DNA of 31,856 nt. Origin: a virus. The DNA lies in IMG/VR virus record IMGVR_UViG_3300006919_000237, positions 1 through 31,856 of that record. One strand, given 5' to 3'. This document shows positions 13,604 through 22,029 of the stretch, one piece after another (within the stretch, counting starts at the first letter, position 1; each line of letters begins with the position of its first letter). The notes beneath the pieces are model-generated. The model had not been told where the DNA came from. It made no database searches and saw only the letters and a program-made list of their open reading frames with translations. A program made the translations under genes and the position numbers.

Positions 13604-14528
13604 AGTAGCAGGCAACGATACCTTATTGGGTGGGTCATTAGACAATGTCCCCGATGGTGTAGAATTTTATGAGATAGATTGTTGTGATAATCAAGCAATG
13701 GTCGAAGTATTAAAAGATGTTGATATTGTAATCCATTGTGCAGCCACTGCACATGAAGGTCTTTCTGTTTTTAGTCCCTCCTTTATAACAAAAAATATTT
13801 ACGAAGCAAGTGTTTCTGTTATGAGTGCAGCCATACAAAATAAAGTAAAGCGATTTGTTTTTTGTTCTAGTATGGCAAGATATGGAAGTAATATTATTCC
13901 CTTTATAGAAGAACAAGCACCTGCACCTGTTGACCCCTATGGTATTGCTAAAGTAGCTGCAGAGGACACTTTAAAAGTTTTATGCGATACACATGATATG
14001 GAATATAACATAGCAGTTCCTCATAATATAATAGGACCTAAACAGAATTATACAGACCCATATAGAAACGTAATAAGTATAATGGCTAATAGAAATTTGA
14101 GAGGATTGCCCTCAATTATATATGGCGATGGTATGCAGGAAAGATGTTTTTCATATGTTGATGATTGTGTTTCCTGTTTAGAAAAAATGGCTTTAGATAA
14201 AAACATAGTAGGAGAAACTATTAACATAGGACCAGATGAACATACTATTACAATAAATGAGGCAGCTGAGATAGTTGCAAGACAATGTATGTATCAAGAA
14301 GCACCAATACATTTGCCTGATAGACCACGCGAAGTTAAGCACGCTACTTGCTCTAGTAATAAAGCTAGGAGACTCTTAGACTACGAAACAAAGACGGATT
14401 TAGTAACCGCAATACAAAAGACTGTGGAATATATTAGAGAAGCAGGCCCTACGAGTTTTAATTATAACTTACCTTTAGAAATAATAAATGATAAAACTCC
14501 TACAACATGGAAAGATGAGTTAATGTAA
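13527..14528 (+). CDS. NAD-dependent sugar epimerase/dehydratase (SDR), 333 aa
   Basis: An extended-SDR fold enzyme: N-terminal I-T-G-V-A-G-F-L-G-S-H (GxxGxxG NAD-binding motif), D-V-D-I-V-I-H-C-A-A (strand 4), C-S-S-M-A-R (Ser of the active site), and Y-G-I-A-K (YxxxK catalytic pair). Then come P-H-N-I-I-G-P and I-Y-G-D-G-M-Q-E-R-C-F-S-Y-V-D-D, typical of UDP-glucose 4-epimerase and dTDP-glucose dehydratase relatives. It acts on a nucleotide sugar in the cytosol. The start codon lies 77 bases inside the radical SAM gene, and the NAD-binding loop is encoded in the overlap. The stop overlaps the next ATG (TAATG). The exact sugar is unknown. Confidence 0.9.
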   Translation: MKIFITGVAGFLGSHLAQKFLSSTFKVAGNDTLLGGSLDNVPDGVEFYEIDCCDNQAMVEVLKDVDIVIHCAATAHEGLSVFSPSFITKNIYEASVSVMSAAIQNKVKRFVFCSSMARYGSNIIPFIEEQAPAPVDPYGIAKVAAEDTLKVLCDTHDMEYNIAVPHNIIGPKQNYTDPYRNVISIMANRNLRGLPSIIYGDGMQERCFSYVDDCVSCLEKMALDKNIVGETINIGPDEHTITINEAAEIVARQCMYQEAPIHLPDRPREVKHATCSSNKARRLLDYETKTDLVTAIQKTVEYIREAGPTSFNYNLPLEIINDKTPTTWKDELM

Positions 14529-15775
14529 TGAATTTCTTTTTTGAAAATTGGAAACCTATATATGATAGCACAGGTTTGGAAGAACATGCTATGCGGAATT
14601 TTAAAGACTGTAAAGATGTTAATGAATCTGGAATGTCTAGATTTTGTGTTTCTCCTTTAGCAGGAACAATACAGCAATTTGGGTATGAGAATTTAAAGCA
14701 TTGTTATATACAACCAAACTATATTATTTCTGCAGGTGTTCAACATAGTCCTGAAGAATGGGCAGGTAGACCCGAGGATGGAAGAAAGAGTTTTATGCAC
14801 TTTGTAAAAGAAACACATCTTGAAAATTTACAAAACGGCTCTGCTATGTTAATGTTAGATTCCTCATTAGAAGGTTACCATGCACCATGGCTTTACAAGT
14901 TTATGGAAGATGAGTTAGATAAACATAATGTTCCGCATGAGGCAATGGTTTTTGTAACAGGCAATCTGTTAGCAGAAGAGGAATACACGGGAAGAATGAA
15001 AGTTATTTCTTATCCACATTTTGAGAAAGATGTTGGGTGTATGTTACGTTATCAAAATTTAGAAAAGCCCACCTTTGAAAAACATATGGAATACAAGAAT
15101 GTTAATGAAATGAAAACATTTAATGTATTACAAAAAAGACCTAGACGTCATAGATGCTGGTTGTATTCAGCAATACGTTCTGCAAACTTACATCATGATT
15201 GTATAATGAGTATGAATGAGTTTCCTTATAAGGAGTTTCAAGAGTTAGATTATGAGGGTAGACTTTACGAGTATGATTGGATAGGCATAAAAGAAGAACT
15301 TCCTATATTAGTAGGAGGCAAAGACAATGTTTCACTAGGAGACTCTCATTATATAAAAAGATTTAATTTTGATGTATGTTTACAAAGTTGGATAACTGTT
15401 ATAAGTGAGGCATCCTTTTTTGATAGTGATGGAACACAATTTATAAGTGAAAAAACATTTAAAGCATTGGGCTCAAGAACTCCCTTTATTATATTTGGTA
15501 ATAAGGGAAGTTTAAAAAGATTAAAAGAATGGGGTTATAAAACATTTGATACTTGGTGGGATGAAAGTTATGATGAATTAGAATCTTGGGAAAGATTTGA
15601 TGCGATAGTTAAATTATTAAAAGACTTAAATAATCAAAATATGATGACCTTATTTTCTTCAATGGAAGAAACATTAGATTGGAACTATCATACATTATTA
15701 AGAAATTCGTCTAAAGCACCAGATGCTTACTTTAAATTAAAACAACATTATAAGGAGTATTTTAATGTTACCTAA
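14528..15775 (+). CDS. Glycosyltransferase-like protein 1, 415 aa
   Basis: The C-terminal third has F-I-S-E-K-T-F-K-A-L-G-S-R-T-P-F-I, then G-S-L-K-R-L-K-E-W-G-Y-K-T-F and W-W-D-E-S-Y-D. The S-E-K-T ... P-F-I ... G-F/Y-x-T-F ... D-E-S-Y-D pattern is like the nucleotide-sugar-binding half of GT10 (fucosyltransferase-like) and related enzymes. The N-terminal half has no match I recognise. The protein at 16630 shares the same C-terminal pattern, so the two are paralogs or act in sequence. ATG overlaps the preceding stop; ends inside the start of the next gene, whose AAGGAG lies within this coding region. Family call moderate, acceptor unknown. Confidence 0.65.
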   Translation: MNFFFENWKPIYDSTGLEEHAMRNFKDCKDVNESGMSRFCVSPLAGTIQQFGYENLKHCYIQPNYIISAGVQHSPEEWAGRPEDGRKSFMHFVKETHLENLQNGSAMLMLDSSLEGYHAPWLYKFMEDELDKHNVPHEAMVFVTGNLLAEEEYTGRMKVISYPHFEKDVGCMLRYQNLEKPTFEKHMEYKNVNEMKTFNVLQKRPRRHRCWLYSAIRSANLHHDCIMSMNEFPYKEFQELDYEGRLYEYDWIGIKEELPILVGGKDNVSLGDSHYIKRFNFDVCLQSWITVISEASFFDSDGTQFISEKTFKALGSRTPFIIFGNKGSLKRLKEWGYKTFDTWWDESYDELESWERFDAIVKLLKDLNNQNMMTLFSSMEETLDWNYHTLLRNSSKAPDAYFKLKQHYKEYFNVT

Positions 15776-16637
15776 TCCTTTAAAGAAACCATTACTTAAA
15801 ATATTAACTGAAGACCATAAACTTTTAATAGGGTTAGGGTGTAGTTTTACACAGGGGCAAGGTTCATATTCAATAGAAACACAAGAGAAAAGAAATTGGA
15901 ATATTAGAGTTGATGACAATGACGAAGAGCTTGTTAGTGAGGCTTATAATAATTCTTGGGTTAATTTAGTAGCTAAGGAAATAGGCTATATGCCAATTAA
16001 CTTAGGACAAGCAGGTGGTGGTAATAGACAGGCAGCTAAGTCCTTGCATATGTTTCATAACAAAAAATTACAAAATGCAAAAGAAAAAATTGTTATTTTT
16101 ATGATGTCAGGAATAGAAAGATTTAGTTATATTAAAAAAGGGTTTGAACATGCTGGACAGGATTATTGGTTTACTTGTTGGCCTAATGGTGATGTCTCCG
16201 AGGATAATCCTATGAAAAATGTTTGGAGGGGGTATGCATCAGATGTATATTCTGATGATGTAGGATTTTTAGAGGCATATTTAAATCTAATGGAAGTTGT
16301 TACCTGGTGTAAGGCACATAATGCAAAACTTATTCTTACGCCCGCATTTTCTCCTGATTACATTAATGAATTATTTTTACCAGCTTTAGATTTTAATCCT
16401 AATTTTGATTTCTTTTATCCTAAGGGAAGATTAAGTATGTTTCATTATTTACTAGAACAAGATGGCTTTAATGAAAATATACAAAATGGTGGGTATTGGG
16501 AAGAAATAAATTTCAATGATAATTACCCTAAAGGAACAGAACACGTAAGTCGTTGTTGTCATCCTAATCAAAAAGGCCACGAAGTTATAGCTAAAATATT
16601 AATAGAAGAATTAAAAAGGAGAGAGTATATTGGATAA
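15765..16637 (+). CDS. SGNH/GDSL-type hydrolase 1, 290 aa
   Basis: Near the N-terminus, I-G-L-G-C-S-F-T-Q-G (about residues 25-34) matches block I of SGNH hydrolases, with the nucleophile Ser in C-S-F. Then N-L-G-Q-A-G-G-G-N-R (block II Gly and block III-like Asn), and near the C-terminus C-C-H-P-N-Q-K-G-H-E-V-I-A (block V, with the catalytic His). SGNH enzymes are esterases or acyltransferases acting on acylated sugars among others. The gene has AAGGAG upstream of its ATG and overlaps both neighbours. Between two glycosyltransferase-like genes, removal or transfer of an acyl group on a glycan is plausible. Confidence 0.75.
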   Translation: MLPNPLKKPLLKILTEDHKLLIGLGCSFTQGQGSYSIETQEKRNWNIRVDDNDEELVSEAYNNSWVNLVAKEIGYMPINLGQAGGGNRQAAKSLHMFHNKKLQNAKEKIVIFMMSGIERFSYIKKGFEHAGQDYWFTCWPNGDVSEDNPMKNVWRGYASDVYSDDVGFLEAYLNLMEVVTWCKAHNAKLILTPAFSPDYINELFLPALDFNPNFDFFYPKGRLSMFHYLLEQDGFNENIQNGGYWEEINFNDNYPKGTEHVSRCCHPNQKGHEVIAKILIEELKRREYIG

Positions 16638-17865
16638 TCCATATGTATTTAGGCAGGAATGTTTTTGGGTGAATATACCTCACGAAACAAACAAATTAGA
16701 TTTCTTTGCACAATTTATACCCAAAAGATTAGGTGGATTGTTAAATGATAAACCGACAATATTATATACAGGTATTAAAAGAATAAATTTTGGTAAATGG
16801 TTAGAACGTTGGAGCGATGAAACATGGAATGCCTTAAAAGGAAAAGAAGTAAATATTTTTCTATACGAGCCGTCCACGTGGTATTTTCCAGGAAAAGATG
16901 ACGTAAATTTAGGACACTATAGCGAATTCCCTGCTTCATTTAACGAAGTAGTAAGGTCAATGGAATTAGATTCTATAATGGCTTGGAGTAAGGAAAGGGA
17001 TATCATTCCTAACGTTATAACATCGGATTATAATATACGAGAACATGCTAGTAATTATCCTGGTTGGTTTAATCAAAGACTTTACACCTATGATACTTAC
17101 ATAAGACAAATTTCAGGCCCAATGGGCGCAGTTAGATATGGAGAGGAAGAATTAAATACAAGATTCTTTTGTTGTAATAGAAGATATGCACCTCATAGAC
17201 ATATGATGTCGGCTTACTTAGCAGACAAAAGTGCTAATTTATCCTGGCCCTTTGAAATGTCGGGCAAATATGATGATTTTAAAGACTATGCTTGGATGGA
17301 AATGAATAAATTTTCTAAAGAAAGAAGAGCAGAATTAAAAGCAGGATTTAAAAATTTAAATGAAAATACTCATTCTATAGATATGAATCATGGAGGAGAA
17401 AAAACACATTTATATGATTTTCATGTAGCAGGAAGTTTTAGCCCTGACCCAGAACAGGATAATACAGAAGAGTTCATACGTAAATATTCTAGGTCCTGTA
17501 TTGCTGTTGTAAATGAAACTAGGTTTGGGCAACCCACAGGTTATTTTAGTGAAAAAACTTGCGACCCAATTAGATTAGAAGTTCCTTTTGTTTTAGTTGC
17601 CCCTCCTCATACATTAGAGTATATGAATCATATGGGCTTTAGAACTTTTTGGCAACATTGGGACGAAAGTTATGATAAAATAGAAGACCACACAGAAAGA
17701 ATGGAAGCTATTTTTAAATTGCTGGATTGGATGAATGAAATGCCTTTTGAACAATTAAAAGATTTATTTAAAGATACAAGAGAAATTTGTGAACACAATA
17801 GGGAAGTTATACGATATGGTTTATATAACAAGCCGTATCAACAAATATACGAAACTAAGAATTAA
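16630..17865 (+). CDS. Glycosyltransferase-like protein 2, 411 aa
   Basis: A TTG start, supported by AAAAGGAGAG about 6 bases upstream and overlap with the previous stop. The C-terminal part has Y-F-S-E-K-T-C-D-P-I, V-P-F-V-L-V-A, M-G-F-R-T-F and H-W-D-E-S-Y-D, the same series as in the protein at 14528, so both probably share a GT10-like or related sugar-nucleotide-binding domain. The N-terminal half differs between the two and may define the acceptor. A basic/aromatic stretch (F-F-C-C-N-R-R-Y-A-P-H-R-H) lies at about residue 180, as seen before the donor domain in related enzymes. The 3' end converges with and overlaps the minus-strand oxygenase gene by 11 bases. Confidence 0.62.
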   Translation: MDNPYVFRQECFWVNIPHETNKLDFFAQFIPKRLGGLLNDKPTILYTGIKRINFGKWLERWSDETWNALKGKEVNIFLYEPSTWYFPGKDDVNLGHYSEFPASFNEVVRSMELDSIMAWSKERDIIPNVITSDYNIREHASNYPGWFNQRLYTYDTYIRQISGPMGAVRYGEEELNTRFFCCNRRYAPHRHMMSAYLADKSANLSWPFEMSGKYDDFKDYAWMEMNKFSKERRAELKAGFKNLNENTHSIDMNHGGEKTHLYDFHVAGSFSPDPEQDNTEEFIRKYSRSCIAVVNETRFGQPTGYFSEKTCDPIRLEVPFVLVAPPHTLEYMNHMGFRTFWQHWDESYDKIEDHTERMEAIFKLLDWMNEMPFEQLKDLFKDTREICEHNREVIRYGLYNKPYQQIYETKN

Positions 17866-18355
17866 CTTTTGTTCCTGTAATCTGTAACGTATATCTAGGC
17901 TCTACACCTATGTTACTTGCACCATGAGGCACACTTCCTTTCCATAATACGTATTCGCCTCTTTCCCAATTCATACCCGCCTGACCATCTATTTCAAAGT
18001 AATGTCCTGATTTCCAGTCTTCTAAAAATACAACTGCCCTCCAAACATTTTCATAATCTTGTTTAAAAACTTCGCAGTATTTTTTATAGTGGTCTGAATG
18101 AACAGGCATTATATCTAAAAAACTCATTTTATAAAAAACAAATCCGCAGTTTTCTAATCCCAAATTTTTTCCTACTTCATGAGCCCATCTAGGAACAACA
18201 TCTTTACCACCATACATTTTTCCAAATGTTGTATCATGTGTATACCCTTGACGTTTCCATTCCTCAGCTTGAAACCCGGTAATTGGTTCGGGTTTATATG
18301 GAAACGCCTTAAAGGAGTCGTCCCATATCATATCTGTTTTTCCGTTATCCCACAT
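17855..18355 (-). CDS. 2OG-Fe(II) oxygenase-like protein, 166 aa
   Basis: Strand-rich C-terminal half with V-H-S-D-H-Y (HxD iron-binding pair, about residues 91-96), G-S-V-P-H-G-A-S-N (distal iron-binding His) and P-R-Y-T-L-Q-I-T-G (Arg for 2-oxoglutarate). This is the order of the double-stranded beta-helix of 2OG-Fe(II) dioxygenases, close in style to aspartyl/asparaginyl hydroxylase-like phage enzymes. Probable reaction: hydroxylation of a small molecule, sugar or protein side chain. The ATG lies inside the end of the amidinotransferase gene (11-base overlap), so the two are co-translated and may act in sequence. Confidence 0.75.
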   Translation of the reverse strand: MWDNGKTDMIWDDSFKAFPYKPEPITGFQAEEWKRQGYTHDTTFGKMYGGKDVVPRWAHEVGKNLGLENCGFVFYKMSFLDIMPVHSDHYKKYCEVFKQDYENVWRAVVFLEDWKSGHYFEIDGQAGMNWERGEYVLWKGSVPHGASNIGVEPRYTLQITGTKVNS

Positions 18356-19274
18356 TTTCTCTCACCAAATCTAAAGTTACGCAATGGTGACCACCGCCTA
18401 ATGTTCTACTATGTCTTAAGTCTGCCCCTATACAATTTACATTATATTTATTTAACTCTCTCATAAGTTTTTGTTGCTTAGGGTCGCATACAATTTTATT
18501 AGGGTTTATTGTAAGAAAGTTAAGTCCTATATAGTTACTTGCATATGGATAATCTGTAAATGGCTGTTCTACTAAATCTTCCTTACCTATCCAAACTTTG
18601 TCCCAACTTTTTAATGGCTCAGGCACGGTTTCTTCAGATATTCTATCTTTGTTTAAAACTACTAACCCTTCTCTAATAGGACTAATTGTGCTGTCTATAT
18701 GAACACCCGAATAAATGTTATCTAATATATGAACTTTATATTTGTTGCCTAATTGTTTTTGTAACCATTTGGCACCTTCAACATTACCACTATCACTTAC
18801 AAGATATAAAAGGTCACTTCCTAATCTACATACATTAGCTGCATCAAACATTACACCTTCTTCTTTACATTGTATCTGTTGTTCAAAGCCTCCTAAGTAT
18901 TTATCTATAGCATAAATTTCTATTTGTCTAGTAGGATATAACATAGGAGCATCAAATACTTTATCGCCTATTACAAGAGCCCTATCTCTTGGACAATAAT
19001 TATACATTCCATCATGTTTACCGAAATCTATAGTTAACGGCCTTACAACTTCCACATTTTCATTTTCTAAAACTTTTGCTAGATTATCTAAATCTTCATT
19101 GGCTTCTTTAACTATTTTATTAGATACATAGCCTGTTGGCACCGGCGTTTCTTTCCAGCCAGTTGTTTCTTCTAATTTTCTAAACTCTGGACAATTAACA
19201 GGCCAATGTGCGTAGTCGGCAATTCCTACAATTACTTTTTTAAGCGTGTCCCATTCATTATGACTATTTAACAA
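18345..19274 (-). CDS. Amidinotransferase (AGAT/StrB-like), 309 aa
   Basis: Transfers an amidino group, usually from arginine, to an amine. Family marks: Y-C-P-R-D-R-A-L-V-I-G-D-K-V (as in glycine amidinotransferase), A-P-M-L-Y-P-T-R, V-M-F-D-A-A-N-V, G-V-H-I-D-S-T-I (catalytic His and Asp), and near the C-terminus G-G-G-H-H-C-V-T-L-D with the active-site Cys298. It is a little shorter than AGAT and inosamine-phosphate amidinotransferases. TTG start, with AAGGGG about 7 bases upstream; overlaps the aminotransferase gene by 11 bases. A neighbouring DegT enzyme could supply the amine, as StsC-type enzymes do for StrB in streptomycin pathways. The real acceptor is unknown. Confidence 0.9.
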   Translation of the reverse strand: MLNSHNEWDTLKKVIVGIADYAHWPVNCPEFRKLEETTGWKETPVPTGYVSNKIVKEANEDLDNLAKVLENENVEVVRPLTIDFGKHDGMYNYCPRDRALVIGDKVFDAPMLYPTRQIEIYAIDKYLGGFEQQIQCKEEGVMFDAANVCRLGSDLLYLVSDSGNVEGAKWLQKQLGNKYKVHILDNIYSGVHIDSTISPIREGLVVLNKDRISEETVPEPLKSWDKVWIGKEDLVEQPFTDYPYASNYIGLNFLTINPNKIVCDPKQQKLMRELNKYNVNCIGADLRHSRTLGGGHHCVTLDLVRENVG

Positions 19275-19869
19275 TTTGTAATCCCCTTAAATCAGGATAT
19301 TTATTAAATTGATTTGCACCTTCAAAATTATAATCATCCCATTCTTTTAATATTTCACTTCCTTTTATACATTCCTCAGGCACAGGTTTGTAATGATACC
19401 CTACTCTAAAAACACCTTGTTTTTCCCATGGTGTAAAAGCATGAATATTTCTACCGTCATATCCCATACATTTTAAATCTTGATAATGTATGTAGCTATC
19501 ACATAGTATAGCACCACCTCTACCTATTTCTAAGGGCTTATTATACCCGAAACTTATACATTGCATTTGTCCTGGCATATACATATCTCTTTCAAGTTTA
19601 CGGGCACTATCCCATATGTTTGTTCCTTTAAAATTATATTCACCGACCCAGGTTTGTTCTTCCTCATCTTCATAAGAATACTCTACGTTAAGTTTTTCCA
19701 TTAACATAGGAATACTCAAATAGGTATAGGGAGTAAAAGAAGTTTGGTTTATTTTGTTATAAATAAAACATAATTCAATAGCATGGGTGCAACAATCAGT
19801 AGCTATTACATAAGGAGCACCGGTGAATTTACTTAGGTCACTTTCAAATTTAAGAATTTCATCAAACAT
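19264..19869 (-). CDS. Short DegT/DnrJ/EryC1/StrS-type PLP aminotransferase, 201 aa
   Basis: The N-terminus F-E-S-D-L-S-K-F-T-G-A-P-Y-V-I-A-T-D-C-C-T-H-A (in two parts) resembles the helix and cofactor-phosphate loop of sugar aminotransferases. I-W-D-S-A-R-K-L matches the Asp that contacts the PLP nitrogen, and C-I-S-F-G-Y-N-K-P-L-E-I-G-R-G-G contains the S-F-x3-K motif whose Lys binds PLP. Family members are usually about 370 residues; this one is 201 and lacks most of the C-terminal small domain, yet keeps the core and lies in an intact operon, so it may be a minimal active form. The ATG at 19869 lies six bases after TATAAATA, a leaderless late arrangement. Confidence 0.75.
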   Translation of the reverse strand: MFDEILKFESDLSKFTGAPYVIATDCCTHAIELCFIYNKINQTSFTPYTYLSIPMLMEKLNVEYSYEDEEEQTWVGEYNFKGTNIWDSARKLERDMYMPGQMQCISFGYNKPLEIGRGGAILCDSYIHYQDLKCMGYDGRNIHAFTPWEKQGVFRVGYHYKPVPEECIKGSEILKEWDDYNFEGANQFNKYPDLRGLQIVK

Positions 19870-19875
19870 ATAGGA

Positions 19876-19883
19876 TATTTATA
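19876..19883 (-). promoter_or_regulatory. T4-late-type promoter, leaderless, in a 14-bp divergent gap
   Basis: TATAAATA on the minus strand; predicted start 19870, one base before the ATG at 19869. It fills most of the 14 bases between this gene and the plus-strand gene at 19884, whose only signal is AGGA at 19872-19875. Confidence 0.7.
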
Positions 19884-21056
19884 ATGAACAAAATAGCATT
19901 TCTAGGCATAGGTAAATTAGGTATGCCATGTGCAGAAGTTATAGCCGAATCAGGACATGATGTTAAGGGCTATGATATTGCACCTAAAACTTCAAAACTC
20001 ATTTCAATCGTTCCAACAATACAAGAAGCCGTCAAAGACAGGGACATAGTTTTTGTTGCCGTGCCTACTCCACATGATAAAGACTATGATGGTAGAGCAC
20101 CTACAGCACACTTAGAGCCTAAAGACTTTGAATATAATATTGTTAAAGACGTATTAGAAGAAGCAAATAAACATATGACTAAAGACCAACTTTTAGTTCT
20201 TATAAGCACAGTTTTACCAGGAACAGTTAGGCGAGAATTTGTTTCATTAATTACTAATACAAGATTTGTTTATAACCCTTACTTAATTGCTATGGGAACA
20301 GTTGCTTGGGATATGGTAAATCCTGAAATGGTAATGATAGGAACAGAAGATGGAAGTGAAACAGGCGATGCAAAACAACTTGTAGACTTTTACAAAACAA
20401 TAATGCAAAATTATCCACGTTATGTTATAGGAACTTGGGACGAATGTGAATGTATTAAAGTATTTTACAACACATTTATTTCTACAAAAATTGGACTTGT
20501 TAATATGATACAAGACGTTGCTGAGAAACAGGGAAATATAAATGTTGATATTGTTACAGATGCTCTTGCAAAATCAGATTATAGAATAATGGGACCTTCA
20601 TATATGAGAGCAGGAATGGGAGACGGCGGAGGATGCCACCCGAGAGATAATATTGCACTGAGGTATATGGCAAATGAATTAGAATTAGGTTATGATATTT
20701 TTGATGCTGTAATGAATGCGAGAGAAAAACAAGCAAAGAATATGGCTAAGGCAATTTTAAAACACGGTAACAACATATTTTTTACTTCTGATTCTTATAA
20801 GCCAGATGTAGAATATGTAGATGGTAGTTATAGTTTATTAGTTCAACATTACATTAAAGAACTAGGCGGTAAAGTTGTAGATAAAGTAGCAGTAGGATTA
20901 GATTTAAATTATGATGTTGTTGTTAAAGTTCATCCAACTGATAAACTACCCGAACTAAATAAGCCTGTTACAATTTTTGACCCATGGAGAATAACACCAA
21001 AAGCACAATTTGAAAACCACATTAGAGTAATACATTATGGAAATACAAGAAAGTAA
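19884..21056 (+). CDS. UDP-glucose/GDP-mannose dehydrogenase family protein, 390 aa
   Basis: Nucleotide-sugar 6-dehydrogenase family, NAD-dependent. Seen: I-A-F-L-G-I-G-K-L-G-M-P (NAD-binding GxGxxG), V-F-V-A-V-P-T-P, I-S-T-V-L-P-G-T-V (central), E-C-I-K-V-F-Y-N-T-F (conserved Lys and Asn), and G-D-G-G-G-C-H-P-R-D-N with catalytic Cys251. Residues 265-390 correspond to the C-terminal UDP-binding domain, though G-x-x-x-x-P-x-x-x-D-x-R signatures are weak. Usual product: a uronic acid nucleotide sugar. The ATG is close to the divergent aminotransferase start. Ends overlapping the next gene by 20 bases. Confidence 0.88.
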   Translation: MNKIAFLGIGKLGMPCAEVIAESGHDVKGYDIAPKTSKLISIVPTIQEAVKDRDIVFVAVPTPHDKDYDGRAPTAHLEPKDFEYNIVKDVLEEANKHMTKDQLLVLISTVLPGTVRREFVSLITNTRFVYNPYLIAMGTVAWDMVNPEMVMIGTEDGSETGDAKQLVDFYKTIMQNYPRYVIGTWDECECIKVFYNTFISTKIGLVNMIQDVAEKQGNINVDIVTDALAKSDYRIMGPSYMRAGMGDGGGCHPRDNIALRYMANELELGYDIFDAVMNAREKQAKNMAKAILKHGNNIFFTSDSYKPDVEYVDGSYSLLVQHYIKELGGKVVDKVAVGLDLNYDVVVKVHPTDKLPELNKPVTIFDPWRITPKAQFENHIRVIHYGNTRK

Positions 21057-21909
21057 AATTATAGATTGTTCTGATAAGAACGTTACTAGAACGCTTCATT
21101 GGAACTCAGGAGATTCTGAAGACAATTGGAATAAGAATAAGCACTCCACTAAAATGAATCCAAAATATTGGGATAACCCTATAGAATATCATCTAAACTC
21201 CTTAGGCTATCGCTGTAAAGAGTTAAATGAGTATGAGGATAATAACTTTATACTTGTTATGGGGTGTAGTTATACAGAAGGAGTGGGCTTACACGAAGAA
21301 GATTTATGGTGGCATAATATGTCTGAAAAATATAATTTGCCTGTAATGAACTTAGCAATGGGCGGCACAGGTATAGATTTTCAATTTTATAATACAACTC
21401 TTTATGTTAAAAATAAATTTCCTAAGCCTAAATTAGTTGTTGTTCAATATCCTGGTGAATTTAGAAAAACTTTTAATTATCCCAATAGAGTAAACACTTT
21501 AAATCAAAATCAAGTATTAACTGATAATAGACAAATTGGGTTTAGTCAAACAAAATTACAAACATGGGTAGCTTCAGGAGGCAATGTTCCATTGGATGGA
21601 GGAGAAGCTTTTGATGTAGACTGGTATATGAATAGATATATAGTATATCCTGAACAGGCTAATTTATATAACTATATGTATTATCATTCTATAAAAAATA
21701 TATGGGATGCTTTAGGAATTCCCAACGCACATTGGGCTTGGATAGATGATTTTATGCCACAAGATATGAATTTTTTGGGTGTTAATACTGAGAACGCAGG
21801 AGAAGACATGGGGTATTTAGCAAGAGACTTGGCACATCCAGGTGTATGGGCTCATACAGAAGCATGGCAACAAATTGAAAAAGGAGTAGACAAATGCCTA
21901 GGTTTATAA
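21037..21909 (+). CDS. SGNH/GDSL-type hydrolase 2, 290 aa
   Basis: F-I-L-V-M-G-C-S-Y-T-E-G (about residues 69-80) is SGNH block I with Ser in C-S-Y, N-L-A-M-G-G-T-G is block II-like, and R-D-L-A-H-P-G-V-W-A-H near the C-terminus provides the D-x-x-H type block V. The same kind of enzyme is encoded at 15765, with similar length, but the two are only distantly similar. It starts inside the dehydrogenase gene and lacks a good ribosome binding site, so coupling is likely. Esterase or acyltransferase role on a glycan is inferred. The 3' end overlaps a tiny basic ORF. Confidence 0.75.
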   Translation: MEIQESKIIDCSDKNVTRTLHWNSGDSEDNWNKNKHSTKMNPKYWDNPIEYHLNSLGYRCKELNEYEDNNFILVMGCSYTEGVGLHEEDLWWHNMSEKYNLPVMNLAMGGTGIDFQFYNTTLYVKNKFPKPKLVVVQYPGEFRKTFNYPNRVNTLNQNQVLTDNRQIGFSQTKLQTWVASGGNVPLDGGEAFDVDWYMNRYIVYPEQANLYNYMYYHSIKNIWDALGIPNAHWAWIDDFMPQDMNFLGVNTENAGEDMGYLARDLAHPGVWAHTEAWQQIEKGVDKCLGL

Positions 21910-22019
21910 CAAAGATTAAAAATAAAATCCGCAAATTTTTTGAGGATAGAAAACACAAAAAATTAAAAGAAAAAAGATTAAAGGAGTTAAAGAAAAGAGA
22001 CCCCTTTATATATCACTAA
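21894..22019 (+). CDS. Tiny Lys-rich basic protein, 41 aa
   Basis: ATG at 21894 with AAAGGAG about 6 bases upstream, overlapping the end of the SGNH hydrolase gene; stop TAA at 22017-22019, just before the AAGGAG of the carbamoyltransferase gene. More than 40% of residues are Lys or Arg, in a helical pattern (I-K-N-K-I-R-K-F-F-E-D-R-K). The good ribosome binding site and exact fit between two genes support reality. Possible nucleic-acid- or membrane-binding peptide; no known family. Confidence 0.6.
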   Translation: MPRFITKIKNKIRKFFEDRKHKKLKEKRLKELKKRDPFIYH

Positions 22020-22029
22020 GGAGTTAGCT

